A model generated the notes under the pieces. That model did not search any database, was not told where the DNA came from, and was given only the letters and a program-made list of their open reading frames with translations. This document shows positions 54,485-63,494 of a stretch of DNA of 64,000 bases, piece by piece. The DNA is from Jannaschia marina (GTDB lineage: Bacteria > Pseudomonadota > Alphaproteobacteria > Rhodobacterales > Rhodobacteraceae), in NCBI RefSeq assembly GCF_013404595.1, contig NZ_JABVAX010000001.1, positions 1 to 64,000 of the forward strand, written 5' to 3'. Each line of letters starts with the position of its first letter. Position 1 is the stretch's first letter. The translations under genes were made by a program, and so were the position numbers.

Positions 54485-55288
54485 ATGAACCGACTCGCTC
54501 ATATCCGGACCGGTGGCGCGAAAGGCCATTTCGCCGAAGCGCCCTTGCCGGATCTCTTCGGCTCTCCCCCGGTGCCCGTCCTTCCCGTCCCCAGGCGGGC
54601 GGGCACCGCCTCCGATCATCGCGCGGCCCACCGCGCGCGCCTGCGGGAACGGTTCATGCAGGGCGGGGCCGCCGCCATGCCCGACTACGAATTGCTCGAA
54701 CTCCTGCTCTTCCGGGCGCTCCCGCGGCGGGACGTGAAGCCGCTCGCGAAGGAGTTGTTGCAGGTCTTCGGCGATCTGAGCCAGGTCATGGCCGCGCCGG
54801 CGGAGCGTCTGACCGAGGTCAATGGTGCCGGACCTGCCGTGGTCGAGCAGATCAAGATGCTCGAAGCGCTCGCACATCGCATGGCGCGCGCACGGGTGAT
54901 CGACCGGCCGGTGCTGTCCTCCTGGGATGTCTTGCTCACCTATCTGCGCACGGCCCTGTCGCATCAGGGGACGGAGCGATTCCGCGTGCTCTACCTCGAC
55001 CGCAGGAATGTGCTCATCGAGGATGAAGAACTGGCCGAGGGGACGGTCGACCATGTGCCGGTCTATCCGCGCGAGGTGGTGAAGCGCGCGCTCGCGCTCA
55101 ACGCGTCCGCCCTGATCCTCGTGCACAATCATCCGTCAGGCGATCCGACCCCGTCCGAGGCCGACATCGCGATGACGCGGAGGATCGCGGAGGCGGCGGG
55201 CGTGCTCGGCATCGTGCTCCACGATCATATCGTCATCGGCAAGGGTGCGGAGGTATCGTTCCGCTCCGAAGGTCTGCTCGACGGGTAG
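54485..55288 (+). CDS. radC: RadC family (JAMM/MPN) protein
   Basis: A 267-residue protein with an N-terminal helix-hairpin-helix region (PDYELLELLLFRALPRRDVK, LTEVNGAGPAVVEQIKML) and a C-terminal JAMM metalloprotease-like domain whose ligands are His214, His216 and Asp227 with Ser224 (VHNHPSGDPTPSEADIAM). Its cellular role remains unclear in spite of the name, which refers to DNA repair. Start chosen at the ATG 66 bp after map. Confidence 0.93.
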   Translation: MNRLAHIRTGGAKGHFAEAPLPDLFGSPPVPVLPVPRRAGTASDHRAAHRARLRERFMQGGAAAMPDYELLELLLFRALPRRDVKPLAKELLQVFGDLSQVMAAPAERLTEVNGAGPAVVEQIKMLEALAHRMARARVIDRPVLSSWDVLLTYLRTALSHQGTERFRVLYLDRRNVLIEDEELAEGTVDHVPVYPREVVKRALALNASALILVHNHPSGDPTPSEADIAMTRRIAEAAGVLGIVLHDHIVIGKGAEVSFRSEGLLDG

Positions 55289-55345
55289 GGGGCACCGCCC
55301 CCGTCGGCCTGGGCCGACTCGCCCGGAGTATTTCCTGGAAGGAAG
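55288..55345 (+). repeat. intergenic repeat with two hairpins after radC
   Basis: GGGGGC-ACC-GCCCCC (55288-55302) and GTCGGC-CTGG-GCCGAC (55303-55318) form tandem hairpins, followed by GCCCGGAGTATTTCCTGGAA GGAAG (55321-55345), the clearest copy of the repeated ATTT...GAAG element. It lies between the convergent radC and ornithine cyclodeaminase-like genes and may act as a terminator. Confidence 0.55.
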
Positions 55346-55350
55346 ATGGA

Positions 55351-56253
55351 TCAGCCGACGGCGTCCAGAATGTAGCGCGCCGTCATCAGGTCCAGATGGG
55401 CCCCGCCGCCGTTTTTGAAGAGTGTAATCTCCGTATCGGAGGTCCGGCGCATGGCGTCGCCGTCGTAGTAGTCGGCCTGCACGTCGTCCGGCGTGATGGT
55501 GCCGGCGGCGAGGGGGATCCTGAGTTCGCCGATGTGGTCCATCGTCGTCGCGCGGACGTCCACGAAGATGCTGGCACGCGTGAGTGCGCCGTCGTCGGCC
55601 TCGCGCATGTCCGGGCGGTAGGCACCGATCAGGTCGATGTGCTGGCCGGGGCGAAGCCACTCACCGCGCAGGATCGGCTCGGTCGTCATGGTGGCGCAGG
55701 TCACGATGTCGGCGGCGGGCACGGCGGTCGCGAGATCGGTGGCGTGGTCTGCTCCGTGTGCCTCGGCGAAGGCGGCCGCGTTCGCGGCGGTGCGGGACCA
55801 GACGGAGAAGGCGGCACCGGGGAAGGCGGCGGAATAAGCCGCGTGGAGCGAGGCCGCCACCGTCCCCGCGCCCACGATGAGGATGCGACGGCTGTCGGGG
55901 CGGGCGAGGCGCGTGGCGGCGAGGAGCGAGTCGCCCGCCGTCTTCCATTTGGTCACCAGCGCGAAGTCGAGCGTCGCCGCCAGCGTGCCGTCGGTGTCGG
56001 AGAGGAGAGAGACCGCACCACCGATCGTCGGTTTCCCTGCCGCGGCATTTCCGGGAAAGATCGTCGCCGTCTTCACCAATGCGCCGAGCCCGTCGATCCA
56101 GGCGGCGCGGCTCAGGATCGTATCGTCGCCGCGGTAGAGGAAGCTGTCCTCGACCTGCGCTTTCGGCAGGCGATGTCCGGCCTCGAACGCCCGCCCGAGG
56201 GCCAGCCAGTCGAGATGCGGCTCGGCCTCTGTGCCGATGAAGGGCGGGGTCAC
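55351..56253 (-). CDS. ornithine cyclodeaminase/mu-crystallin family protein
   Basis: A 300-residue NAD(P)-dependent enzyme of the OCD/mu-crystallin family. The Rossmann motif ILIVGAGTVAASLHAAYSAA (about residue 124 on) is clear, with RRGGDDTILSRAAWIDGLGA-like and VKTATIFPGNAAAGKPTIGG segments before it. Members act as cyclodeaminases, imine reductases or dehydrogenases of amino acids; which applies here is not decidable. Its ATG overlaps the preceding HAD gene's region by 4 bp. Confidence 0.87.
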   Translation of the reverse strand: MTPPFIGTEAEPHLDWLALGRAFEAGHRLPKAQVEDSFLYRGDDTILSRAAWIDGLGALVKTATIFPGNAAAGKPTIGGAVSLLSDTDGTLAATLDFALVTKWKTAGDSLLAATRLARPDSRRILIVGAGTVAASLHAAYSAAFPGAAFSVWSRTAANAAAFAEAHGADHATDLATAVPAADIVTCATMTTEPILRGEWLRPGQHIDLIGAYRPDMREADDGALTRASIFVDVRATTMDHIGELRIPLAAGTITPDDVQADYYDGDAMRRTSDTEITLFKNGGGAHLDLMTARYILDAVG

Positions 56254-56870
56254 AGGCTTTCTTCCAGCGTCAGCAGACCCTCCGCGACGAGCCGGTCGGC
56301 CCAGCCCTGGGGCCCTTCGAAGAGGTGGGCATTCCAGCCACGTTCGCGCGCGGCCTCGACGTTAGCGGGCCGGTCGTCGGCAAAGAGCAGCGCGGCCGGC
56401 GGCAGGTCGAGCGTCGCCTCGACCTGCGCGTAGATCTCGGGAGCGGGCTTGATCACGCCCATGTGGCCCGAGACGAACGTCCGGTCGAAGTGGTTCAGGA
56501 AATCGAAGTGCCCACGCGCCAGGTCGAAGCTCTCGATCCCGAAGTTCGTGAGCGCGTGGACGGGCATCCCCTTGGCCCGCAATCCGTGCAGAAGGCGCAC
56601 GGACTGGCCGATCACCGGCGTTGTCAGCTCCAGCCAGCGGTCGTGCCAGAGGCGGATTTCGGGTTCCCAAGCAGGATGTGCCGCCGCCGTCTCGTAGATC
56701 ACGTCGCGGAAGCCTTCGCCCAGGTCGACGCGGTCGTTCATACCGTGGAGGTCCACTTCGGCGAAGAGGGCGCGCCGGCGGTCCTCGCCGATGACCCGGT
56801 CGTAGAAATCCTCGGGTTGCCAGCCGATCAGGACGTTGCCGATGTCGAAGATGACAGCCTGGATGGTCAT
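56250..56870 (-). CDS. HAD-family hydrolase
   Basis: A 206-residue HAD-IA phosphatase-like protein. Motif I is VIFDIGNVLIGW, with Asn in place of the second Asp, as in the YihX-type group; motif II is HALTNFG; the Lys of motif III is in GVIKPAPEIY, and motif IV LLFADDRPANVEAA. The start overlaps the fghA stop (ATGA) and the stop overlaps the OCD start. Substrate unknown. Confidence 0.9.
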   Translation of the reverse strand: MTIQAVIFDIGNVLIGWQPEDFYDRVIGEDRRRALFAEVDLHGMNDRVDLGEGFRDVIYETAAAHPAWEPEIRLWHDRWLELTTPVIGQSVRLLHGLRAKGMPVHALTNFGIESFDLARGHFDFLNHFDRTFVSGHMGVIKPAPEIYAQVEATLDLPPAALLFADDRPANVEAARERGWNAHLFEGPQGWADRLVAEGLLTLEESL

Positions 56871-57673
56871 GCCAGATGATCCGCGTGGAACGCGACGTGC
56901 TCCGGCGCGAAGCTCGCGACGAAGAAGTAGCTGTGATCGTAGCCGCGCCGAAGGTTCAGCGCGGCCTCCGCCCGGGTTTCTGCCAGCGCCGCGGCAAAGG
57001 CGGCGGTTCCGAGCTTGTCGAAGAACTGATCGGATGTGCCCGTTTCAATGAGCGTCGGCGGCAGGGTCGCGCCGGCGGTGAGCAATACGGTTGCGTCGTG
57101 GGCGGCCGGATCGCCGGTGTAGGCCGTCAGTTGGGGTGCGCCCCAGTCGCTTTCCGAGGGGTTGCAGATGGGGGCGAAGGCCGAGACCGACCGGAAGCGT
57201 CCCGGATGTTTCATCGCGAGGGTGAGCGCGCCGTGGCCGCCCATGGAGTGACCGGTGATCGACTGGCGCGCGGGATCGAGGTCGAAGGCGGTGAAGACGA
57301 CCTCGGGCAGGTCGGCCATCATGTAGCTTTCCATGTTGAACTGCCGCGCCCAGTCGCCCTCGGTCGCGTCGACATAGAAGCCCGCGCCCTGTCCCATGTC
57401 GAAGGCATCGTCGTCGGGCACGCTCTCGCCCCGCGGCGAGGTGTCGGGAAAGACGACGGTGACGCCGGCCTCGGACGCCCATGCCTGCAGGCCGGCCTTC
57501 GTCATCGCGTTCTCGTGGGTGCAGGTCAGGCCCGAGAGATACCAGAGGACGGCACCGGTCGCGGCCTCCGGCTGGAAGAGTCCGAAGGTCATGTCGGTGC
57601 CGGTGGCCGTGGACGCGTGGGTGTAGACGCCCTGCGTGCCGCCGAAGCAGCGGTTCTCGGACACAGTCTTCAT
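56867..57673 (-). CDS. fghA: S-formylglutathione hydrolase
   Basis: FghA hydrolyses S-formylglutathione to formate and glutathione in formaldehyde detoxification or methylotrophy. The 268-residue alpha/beta hydrolase carries the nucleophile Ser143 in ITGHSMGGHGALTLAM, the oxyanion region LSGLTCTHENAMTKAG and GYDHSYFFVASF with the catalytic His. The family marker PDTSPRGESVPDD is also present. The glutathione-dependent formaldehyde dehydrogenase gene that usually partners it is not in the window. Confidence 0.95.
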   Translation of the reverse strand: MKTVSENRCFGGTQGVYTHASTATGTDMTFGLFQPEAATGAVLWYLSGLTCTHENAMTKAGLQAWASEAGVTVVFPDTSPRGESVPDDDAFDMGQGAGFYVDATEGDWARQFNMESYMMADLPEVVFTAFDLDPARQSITGHSMGGHGALTLAMKHPGRFRSVSAFAPICNPSESDWGAPQLTAYTGDPAAHDATVLLTAGATLPPTLIETGTSDQFFDKLGTAAFAAALAETRAEAALNLRRGYDHSYFFVASFAPEHVAFHADHLA

Positions 57674-58609
57674 TCAGGTTCCTCCGGTGAGCAGGCCGAT
57701 CACGACCGAGACGGTGACGATCGACACCGCGGTCGAGACGAGTATGGCGGCGCTGACCCGCTGGGGTGCGACGCCGTAGTGCTGCGCCAGCATGTAGACG
57801 TTTCCGGCGACGGGCAATGCTGCTGCCGCGATCATCACCGTGGCGGCGAAGCGGTCGGCCACGGGGAAAATGACCAGCGCCGAAAGGGCGACCGCGGCGG
57901 GGTGCAGAACGAGTTTGCAGAAGGTGAGCCAACCGGCGACGGATATGCGTTCCGCCGTTTTGCCGGCGAGCGAGGCCCCGATCGCGAAGAGCGCGCCGGG
58001 GGTGGCCGCGGCCCCGAGGATCGAGAGGAACTCGTTGATCGGGGTCCATAGCTCGCGCCCCGTGGAGGACCAGGCGATGCCGAGCACGATCGAGACGATC
58101 ATCGGGTTCTTCAAGAGGCCCAGTCCGACCGTCTTGAGCGTCGAGAGCGACACGCGACCATCGCGTGACCCGGTGATGAGGATGACGATGAGGGACGAGA
58201 AGACGATGAGGTCGACCGCGAGGACCATCAGCATAGGCCCCGCGCTCGCCGGCCCGAGGAGCAGGATGAACATCGGGATGCCGAGGAACCCCACGTTGCC
58301 GATGATGGCGACCTGCGCCTCGACCGCCGCCTCGGCGACGGACAGCCCGCGCAGGAGGCCGACGGCGGTGGCGATGAGGTAGACCGTGATGCAACCCCAG
58401 AGGTAGGCGGTGATGAAACGCCAGTCGAGGATCTCGGCGAGCGTCAGATTCGCCGCGAAGTTGAAGAGCATGGCCGAGAGCGCGAACCAGAAGACGAACT
58501 TCGTGAGGTAAGTGGTCGCCTCGGCAGTGAAGAACCTGGTGCGGCCGGCGAAGTAGCCGAGAGCGATCAACGCGAAGAACGGCACGGTTTTCAGGAAGAT
58601 CGCGAGCAT
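57674..58609 (-). CDS. AEC-family (auxin efflux carrier-like) transporter
   Basis: A 311-residue membrane protein with about ten helices in the two-fold layout of AEC/BASS-like permeases. Typical segments are LKTVPFFALIALGYFAGRTR at the N-terminus, AIIGNVGFLGIPMFILLLGP and the broken helix GAAATPGALFAIGASLAGKT. Bacterial members export malonate, malate or other organic acids. Its stop directly abuts the fghA start, so it heads this four-gene chain. Confidence 0.88.
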   Translation of the reverse strand: MLAIFLKTVPFFALIALGYFAGRTRFFTAEATTYLTKFVFWFALSAMLFNFAANLTLAEILDWRFITAYLWGCITVYLIATAVGLLRGLSVAEAAVEAQVAIIGNVGFLGIPMFILLLGPASAGPMLMVLAVDLIVFSSLIVILITGSRDGRVSLSTLKTVGLGLLKNPMIVSIVLGIAWSSTGRELWTPINEFLSILGAAATPGALFAIGASLAGKTAERISVAGWLTFCKLVLHPAAVALSALVIFPVADRFAATVMIAAAALPVAGNVYMLAQHYGVAPQRVSAAILVSTAVSIVTVSVVIGLLTGGT

Positions 58610-58680
58610 GATCGACGGCTAGCGGGCGCGTGGTGCGCTGTCCAGCGAGGGGCGTCGCGGGATGGTCCGCATGGCTCCGG

Positions 58681-58794
58681 TCACCCGTCGTTCTGTTCGG
58701 TGCGCGTGCGCTCGACGAGGGCATCCGACAGGAACCAGACCGAAAGGCCGAGCGCGACGGCGATCACGCCCCGCAAGAGGAGCCGACGGCTCAT
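58681..58794 (-). CDS. possible single-helix membrane micropeptide
   Basis: A 37-residue frame, MSRRLLLRGVIAVALGLSVW followed by FLSDALVERTRTEQNDG: a basic N-terminus, one hydrophobic helix and a polar tail. It lies 71 bp before the AEC gene on the same strand. The Shine-Dalgarno is weak. It is plausible as a small membrane protein, but could be a chance frame. Confidence 0.3.
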   Translation of the reverse strand: MSRRLLLRGVIAVALGLSVWFLSDALVERTRTEQNDG

Positions 58795-59075
58795 CGCTGT
58801 GCCCCGGGGGGCCGGCATCGGGGGTGCCATGTCATGCCGGCAGGATAGACTCGGCGGCGAATGGCGCAACCCTGGGCAGAGTTTGGCCGACGGCTATTTT
58901 CCGCGAATTGCGTCCGGCCGTCACAGGGTATTTCCTGACATCGCGAGCAGTCCTCCGGGTCCCGACGCCCGGAGTCGCACCGCCGCTTCGTCCGTTTTCA
59001 TCCCCTCGGGCGGGCGGCCTGCGGGCAGGTCGGCGGTTCGGCCTGTCCGCAGCGCACACCTATATGTGCAAAAAA

Positions 59076-59154
59076 ACTGAACAGTTTAGTTTATAATTCG
59101 ATTGACGCTGTGTCGCAAGTCTGCGATCAGCGAGTCGGTACTAAACGGTTCAGT
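59076..59154. promoter_or_regulatory. two inverted copies of a 15-bp TetR-type operator before the small exported proteins
   Basis: ACTGAACAGTTTAGT (59076-59090) and ACTAAACGGTTCAGT (59140-59154) are the same sequence in opposite orientation apart from the central base; each is itself a near-perfect inverted repeat (CTGAAC/GTTTAG). They flank the AT-rich tract TTTATAATTCGATTGACG, a likely promoter, 35 bp in front of the coding sequence. The wider gap 58795-59188 (394 bp) holds no other clear feature. The TetR protein encoded 0.7 kb downstream is the obvious candidate regulator. Confidence 0.65.
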
Positions 59155-59188
59155 TTGTTTCTCCGTTTCAAACCAAAGGACTCCCCCC

Positions 59189-59497
59189 ATGAAGAAGACA
59201 TTGATCGTTGCTACCCTCGCCGCTCTGGTCGTCGCTCCGGCCTTCGCCGATCGTCTCGTGATCGACGATGACCGCTGGTATGTGGACGATGATCGCCCGA
59301 CCAGCCGGGCAATCGACATCGACGACGACAACTGGAGCTATGTCGACACCCCGGCCGTCACCTCGCAGCGCAGCGGCGGGGCTCCCGGCGAGTGCACTTC
59401 GCTCGAGCGGTCGGCGGACATCGACACCGCCGACTGCGGCATGCTCTCGCGTGCCGAGGTCATCAAGCGCCTCAGCGACATGAACGACGAGAGCTGA
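59189..59497 (+). CDS. hypothetical small exported acidic protein
   Basis: 102 residues with a signal peptide (MKKTLIVATLAALVVAPAFA). The mature protein is very acidic, with Asp-rich runs (LVIDDDRWYVDDDRP, AIDIDDDNWSYVD) that could bind cations, and two Cys (GECTSLER, ADCGMLSR). AAAGGA lies eight bases before the ATG. Function unknown. Its promoter carries a pair of TetR-type operators, so it is probably induced under a specific condition. Confidence 0.75.
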   Translation: MKKTLIVATLAALVVAPAFADRLVIDDDRWYVDDDRPTSRAIDIDDDNWSYVDTPAVTSQRSGGAPGECTSLERSADIDTADCGMLSRAEVIKRLSDMNDES

Positions 59498-59609
59498 TCC
59501 ACTTTCCGGCCGCGTATCCCCCGTGGCCGGAGCAACGGGCGGGGGCGTTCTCCCCGGTCCCCGCCCGTCCTGACGACCTGCGACGACTGCCGCATTAAGG
59601 ATGAAACCG

Positions 59610-59765
59610 ATGAAACAGACACTGCTCGCCATCGCGCTTGCACTCTTTGCCATGCCGACCCTCGCCGAGAATTGGGGCGTGCATCTGCCCTACCTCACCT
59701 TCCCGAAGGCAGCGCCGTCGGAACCGCTGGAACCCGCCGTGTTGACACGGGTGCATGGCCAGTGA
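59610..59765 (+). CDS. hypothetical 51-residue exported peptide
   Basis: A short frame starting MKQTLLAIALALFAMPTLAE, a clear signal peptide with an AxA-like site, then about 31 residues beginning ENWGVHLPYLTFPKAAP. AAGGA is eight bases upstream; an ATG three codons earlier (59601) is also possible. It follows the acidic exported protein by 112 bp on the same strand and may be co-transcribed with it. No family recognised; the mature part is too short to judge. Confidence 0.5.
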   Translation: MKQTLLAIALALFAMPTLAENWGVHLPYLTFPKAAPSEPLEPAVLTRVHGQ

Positions 59766-59854
59766 CGTTCCCTGGCCCGGGAGCCTGCCGTGCGGTAGTT
59801 CTTGTGTGACAGGCGTCCCGGGCTATATTTCCGCACGATGACAGCGGACTACAC

Positions 59855-60472
59855 ATGAACGACGCAACGCCGGTCAAGAAGGGTCGCAAGTTCGACCAGG
59901 TGCTCGAAGGCGCACGCGAGGTTTTCACGGCCGACGGCTATGAAGGGGCCAGCGTGGACGCGATCGCCAAGGCCGCCGGCGTCTCGAAGGCGACGCTCTA
60001 CAGCTATTTTCCCGACAAGCGCCTGCTTTTCCTCGAGGTGGCCAAGACCGAATGTCTGACCCAGATCGACGAGGCGGCCGGAATCCTCGATGCCTACGAC
60101 GATCCGCGCAAGGTTCTGTCCGACGCCGGACGGCGCATGATGGGTCTGGTGCTTTCTCCGTTCGGTCAGGCGATCTTCCGCATGTGCGTGGCCGAGCGTG
60201 ACCGGTTTCCCGAGCTCGGACGTGAATTCTACCGCACCGGTCCGGAAGTCTTCCATGCAACCATGTGCGCCTATTTCGAACAGGCGGTCGAGAAGGGCGA
60301 TCTCGTCATCGACGATCTGAAGCTCGCCTCCGACCAGTTTATCGAACTCTGTCACGCGCAGCTCTTCACCGAGATGATTTTCGGTCTCCGCGAGAGTGCC
60401 ACCGACGAGGAGATCGCGCGCGTCGTCGATGGCGCGGTCGAGACCTTCATGGCCCGCTACGCCGCGCCCTGA
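59855..60472 (+). CDS. TetR/AcrR-family transcriptional regulator
   Basis: A 205-residue regulator with the Tet[44 protein letters not shown] at residues about 15-55, and an AefR-like C-terminal domain ([33 protein letters not shown] region). It lies 90 bp after the small peptide gene, in the same direction. No palindrome is seen directly in front of it. Its last 16 bases overlap the end of the convergent ubiG. Confidence 0.9.
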   Translation: MNDATPVKKGRKFDQVLEGAREVFTADGYEGASVDAIAKAAGVSKATLYSYFPDKRLLFLEVAKTECLTQIDEAAGILDAYDDPRKVLSDAGRRMMGLVLSPFGQAIFRMCVAERDRFPELGREFYRTGPEVFHATMCAYFEQAVEKGDLVIDDLKLASDQFIELCHAQLFTEMIFGLRESATDEEIARVVDGAVETFMARYAAP

Positions 60473-61221
60473 TCCGTCGCGTCTTCGGGCCGGACGCTCG
60501 CGGTGACGTAGTTGACCGAGAGGTCGCGCTCCGAAAGCCGCCAGCTCCACGACACCGGGTTGAAGACGAAGCCCATGCGGTCCTCGGGGCGCATTCCGGC
60601 CTTCTCCAGCAGACCGAACAGCTCATCGGGCGTGATGAACTTCGACCATTCGTGCGTGCCCTTCGGCAGCCAGCGCATCACGTGCTCGGCACCGATGATC
60701 GCCATCAGATAGGACTTCGGGTTCCGGTTGATGGTGGAGCAGATCATGATGCCGCCGGGCCGCAGGAGATCGTGACAGGCGGTCAGGTAGGCAAGCGGGT
60801 CCGACACGTGCTCGACAACTTCCATGTTGAGCACGGCGTCGAACACCGGCTCTTCGGTCTGTAGCAGATCCTCGGCCGAGGTATGGCGATAGTCGATGTC
60901 GAGCCTCGATTGTTCGGCGTGGGCCTGCGCGACGGGGATATTGCGCTCCGCCGCGTCGACGCCGACGACCGTCGCCCCGAGCCGTGCCATCGGCTCCGAC
61001 AGGAGCCCGCCGCCGCACCCGATGTCGAGGATGCGCAGGCCGTCGAACGGCTGCTCGGCTTTCAGGTCGCGGTCGAACTCCGCCGCGATCTGCGTCGTGA
61101 TGTAGTCCAGCCGGCACGGGTTGAGCATGTGCAGCGGCTTGAACTTGCCGTTCGGATCCCACCATTCGGCGGCCATCGCCTGGAACTTCTCGATCTCGCC
61201 TGCGTCGATGGTGCTGCTCAT
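60457..61221 (-). CDS. ubiG: ubiquinone O-methyltransferase (UbiG)
   Basis: UbiG catalyses both O-methylations in ubiquinone biosynthesis. The SAM motif is [20 protein letters not shown] (about 62-81), followed by [20 protein letters not shown] and the post-motifs [17 protein letters not shown] and [34 protein letters not shown] at the N-terminus is the usual UbiG marker. 254 residues. It is divergent from the iminopeptidase gene. Confidence 0.96.
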   Translation of the reverse strand: MSSTIDAGEIEKFQAMAAEWWDPNGKFKPLHMLNPCRLDYITTQIAAEFDRDLKAEQPFDGLRILDIGCGGGLLSEPMARLGATVVGVDAAERNIPVAQAHAEQSRLDIDYRHTSAEDLLQTEEPVFDAVLNMEVVEHVSDPLAYLTACHDLLRPGGIMICSTINRNPKSYLMAIIGAEHVMRWLPKGTHEWSKFITPDELFGLLEKAGMRPEDRMGFVFNPVSWSWRLSERDLSVNYVTASVRPEDATDQGAA

Positions 61222-61294
61222 GGATCCTCGCCCGGTCTCGTTTCGCCACGGCGGCGGTGGTGACGCCGCGCACGAAGTCTATATAGGTCGCAAG

Positions 61295-62287
61295 ATGGAC
61301 CAGAACACGCGTCAGACCCGCACATCCGCACTCTTCCCGCCGCTCGATCCGTTCGATCAGCGAATGCTGGACGTGGGTGACGGCCACCGCGTCTATGTGG
61401 AGCAATGCGGCAACCCCGATGGTTTGCCGGTCGTCGTGCTTCACGGCGGACCGGGCGGGGGCTGCAGCCCGATCATGCGGCGCTTCTTCGACCCGGCGAT
61501 CTGGCGCGTCGTGCTCTTCGATCAACGGGGCTGCGGTCGCTCGCGCCCCCATGCCGCGGTGGCGGACAATACGACGTGGCACCTCGTCGCCGACATCGAA
61601 GAGATCCGGGCAACGCTCGGCATCGACGCCTGGGCCGTCTTCGGCGGCAGTTGGGGGGCCACGCTCTCGCTCGTCTACGCGATCACCCACCCCGAGCGCG
61701 CGGCGCATCTGTTCCTGCGCGGTGTCTTTCTGATGGAAGAGCGGGAGCTCGCGTGGTTCTACGGCGGCGGGGCCGGGGCCTTTTGGCCCGAGCAATGGTC
61801 ACGCTTCCGCGCGATGATCCCCGAGGCCGAGCGCGACGATCTCATCGCCGCGTATCACCGCCGCCTCTTCGACACCGCGTCGCACGAACAGGTAAAGTTC
61901 GCCCGCGCCTGGGCCATGTGGGAAAACGCGCTCGCCTCGGTTCAGTCGCAGGGGCGCGCCGGCGAGCCGGGGGGCGAATACGCCCGCGCCTTCGCCCGGC
62001 TGGAGAACCACTATTTCACCCACCGCGGCTTCCTGGAGCACGACGGCTGGATCCGGGCGAACCTCGATCGTCTCGGCGGGATCCGGGGGCATATCGTGCA
62101 GGGCCGCTACGACATGGTCTGCCCGCCGCTTTCGGCCCACCTGCTGGCCGAGGGCTGGCCCGGGGGGACGCTCGATTTCGCGCCCTTCGCGGGTCATGCT
62201 CTTTCGGAAGCGGGCATCACCGAACGGCTCGTCGCGGCGACCAACAGCGTCGGCCGGCTTCATGCCGGAACCCTGCGGTTCCGCTAA
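61295..62287 (+). CDS. pip: prolyl iminopeptidase
   Basis: An S33 alpha/beta hydrolase that removes N-terminal proline. The nucleophile is Ser119 in AVFGGSWGATLSLVYA; the oxyanion segment is VVVLHGGPGGGCSPIMRRFF and the family marker DQRGCGRSRPHAAVADNTTW follows. The catalytic Asp and His are in QGRYDMVCPP and AGHALSEAG. 330 residues, no signal peptide, so cytoplasmic peptide turnover is expected. Confidence 0.94.
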   Translation: MDQNTRQTRTSALFPPLDPFDQRMLDVGDGHRVYVEQCGNPDGLPVVVLHGGPGGGCSPIMRRFFDPAIWRVVLFDQRGCGRSRPHAAVADNTTWHLVADIEEIRATLGIDAWAVFGGSWGATLSLVYAITHPERAAHLFLRGVFLMEERELAWFYGGGAGAFWPEQWSRFRAMIPEAERDDLIAAYHRRLFDTASHEQVKFARAWAMWENALASVQSQGRAGEPGGEYARAFARLENHYFTHRGFLEHDGWIRANLDRLGGIRGHIVQGRYDMVCPPLSAHLLAEGWPGGTLDFAPFAGHALSEAGITERLVAATNSVGRLHAGTLRFR

Positions 62288-62290
62288 CCG

Positions 62291-63400
62291 TCACTCCAGC
62301 CGAAGCTGCAGGGTGGAATACAGATACCGCGTGCCACTCAACGTGCCGTGCGGGCGAATGTAGATGAGCACGGCGCTATCCTGCGGCACGACCGTCGATG
62401 TCAGATCGGCGGAGAGCCCATGCCACGCAGTTCCCATCGGCCGGTTGTCCGAGGCATGGATCGTCGTCTTCTGGGTCTCGCTTGCCGTGTTCCAGCTGCC
62501 GTCGAGGGCACCGGTCTGGACGCAGATCCGCAGGTCGTAGCCCGTCACCTGCGTCGAAGATGCGCGAAGCATACCATCGAGGCTCAGAAGACGGGTGCCG
62601 CCCCGGACGAACAGGCCGATGTGTGTCCAGCTCGTCGATGGTTCACTGCCGGTTCCGGCCGAAGAATTGCGGTTCTCCGACGTCGGCCCGTAGCTCGTCG
62701 AGAACGTGACCCAGCGATTATCGGTATAGCAATACCAGCGGCCGCCCAGCGGAACTTCGCGCGGGACGCGGACGCCCGAAGGGAAACGCGTCTCGCCCGT
62801 TGCCGCGTCGACCGTCATGGCCGTGTTCCAGGCAGTGCCGTCCGGGCTGACCTTCACCGCGAAGTCGTCAGATCCGGCGCAGCCCATTTCGGCCCGCCCC
62901 GAGAAAGCCGTCTGGAAGAGCAGGCTGCCGGTCTCGCCTGTGCTCGCCTTGTTGATCTTTACCTGATGGCCTGTGCCGGCATGGGTCAGCAGCGTCGCAT
63001 CCGAGGCGACGGCAAGGCGGTTGGTCGTGTCTGCGGCGGTGTTGATCCCTAGCGTTGCGGTGGCCGGCTGCGCCCAGTCGCTGCCATCGAAGACGAGCTC
63101 CGCATCGAGCGCGCGCACATGCGCGCGCCAGCCTTCGGCCGGGGCATAGAATTGCCAGGCGTCGCCTTCGCGCACCGCGATGGAACCGTCCTGTCCGGTC
63201 CATTCGCCACTCGCGCCCGCTGCCACGATATGCCGGTCCCCCTCGTCTGGCAGGGTCGGCGGCGTGGTTCGGTCGATGTCGAAGACCACCGGCTGAACCA
63301 GCGCATCCAGCGCGCGCAGGGCCTCGTTGTGGGTAATGTGCTTCTGCGCTTGTCCGCCCTGGATCAGGGGCAGGGACAGGATCTGGGTATTTTCCGACAT
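62291..63400 (-). CDS. DUF2793 domain protein
   Basis: 369 residues. The N-terminus TQILSLPLIQGGQAQKHITH, NEALRALDALVQPVVFDIDR and the segment GDRHIVAAGASGEWTGQDGS are the DUF2793 pattern seen near phage-tail-like and gene transfer agent genes. The middle resembles tail-fibre-like beta structure (TLGINTAADTTNRLAVASDA). The C-terminal third is not recognised. No other phage genes are around it; the next gene is for polysaccharide export, so a surface or glycan-related role is possible. Confidence 0.78.
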   Translation of the reverse strand: MSENTQILSLPLIQGGQAQKHITHNEALRALDALVQPVVFDIDRTTPPTLPDEGDRHIVAAGASGEWTGQDGSIAVREGDAWQFYAPAEGWRAHVRALDAELVFDGSDWAQPATATLGINTAADTTNRLAVASDATLLTHAGTGHQVKINKASTGETGSLLFQTAFSGRAEMGCAGSDDFAVKVSPDGTAWNTAMTVDAATGETRFPSGVRVPREVPLGGRWYCYTDNRWVTFSTSYGPTSENRNSSAGTGSEPSTSWTHIGLFVRGGTRLLSLDGMLRASSTQVTGYDLRICVQTGALDGSWNTASETQKTTIHASDNRPMGTAWHGLSADLTSTVVPQDSAVLIYIRPHGTLSGTRYLYSTLQLRLE

Positions 63401-63494
63401 GGGTGCCGCGGCCTCCGAAGATGTGAAGGCCGGGACCATCGGAACGATCAGTTAACGCATTGCTAACGAATGATGCCGGCGCACGGCAGGAGAC

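Noticed and set aside
58926..58945. GGGTATTTCCTGACATC as a fifth copy of the intergenic repeat
   Set aside because: Only the ATTTCCTG core agrees and the position is not at a gene end, so it was not counted.
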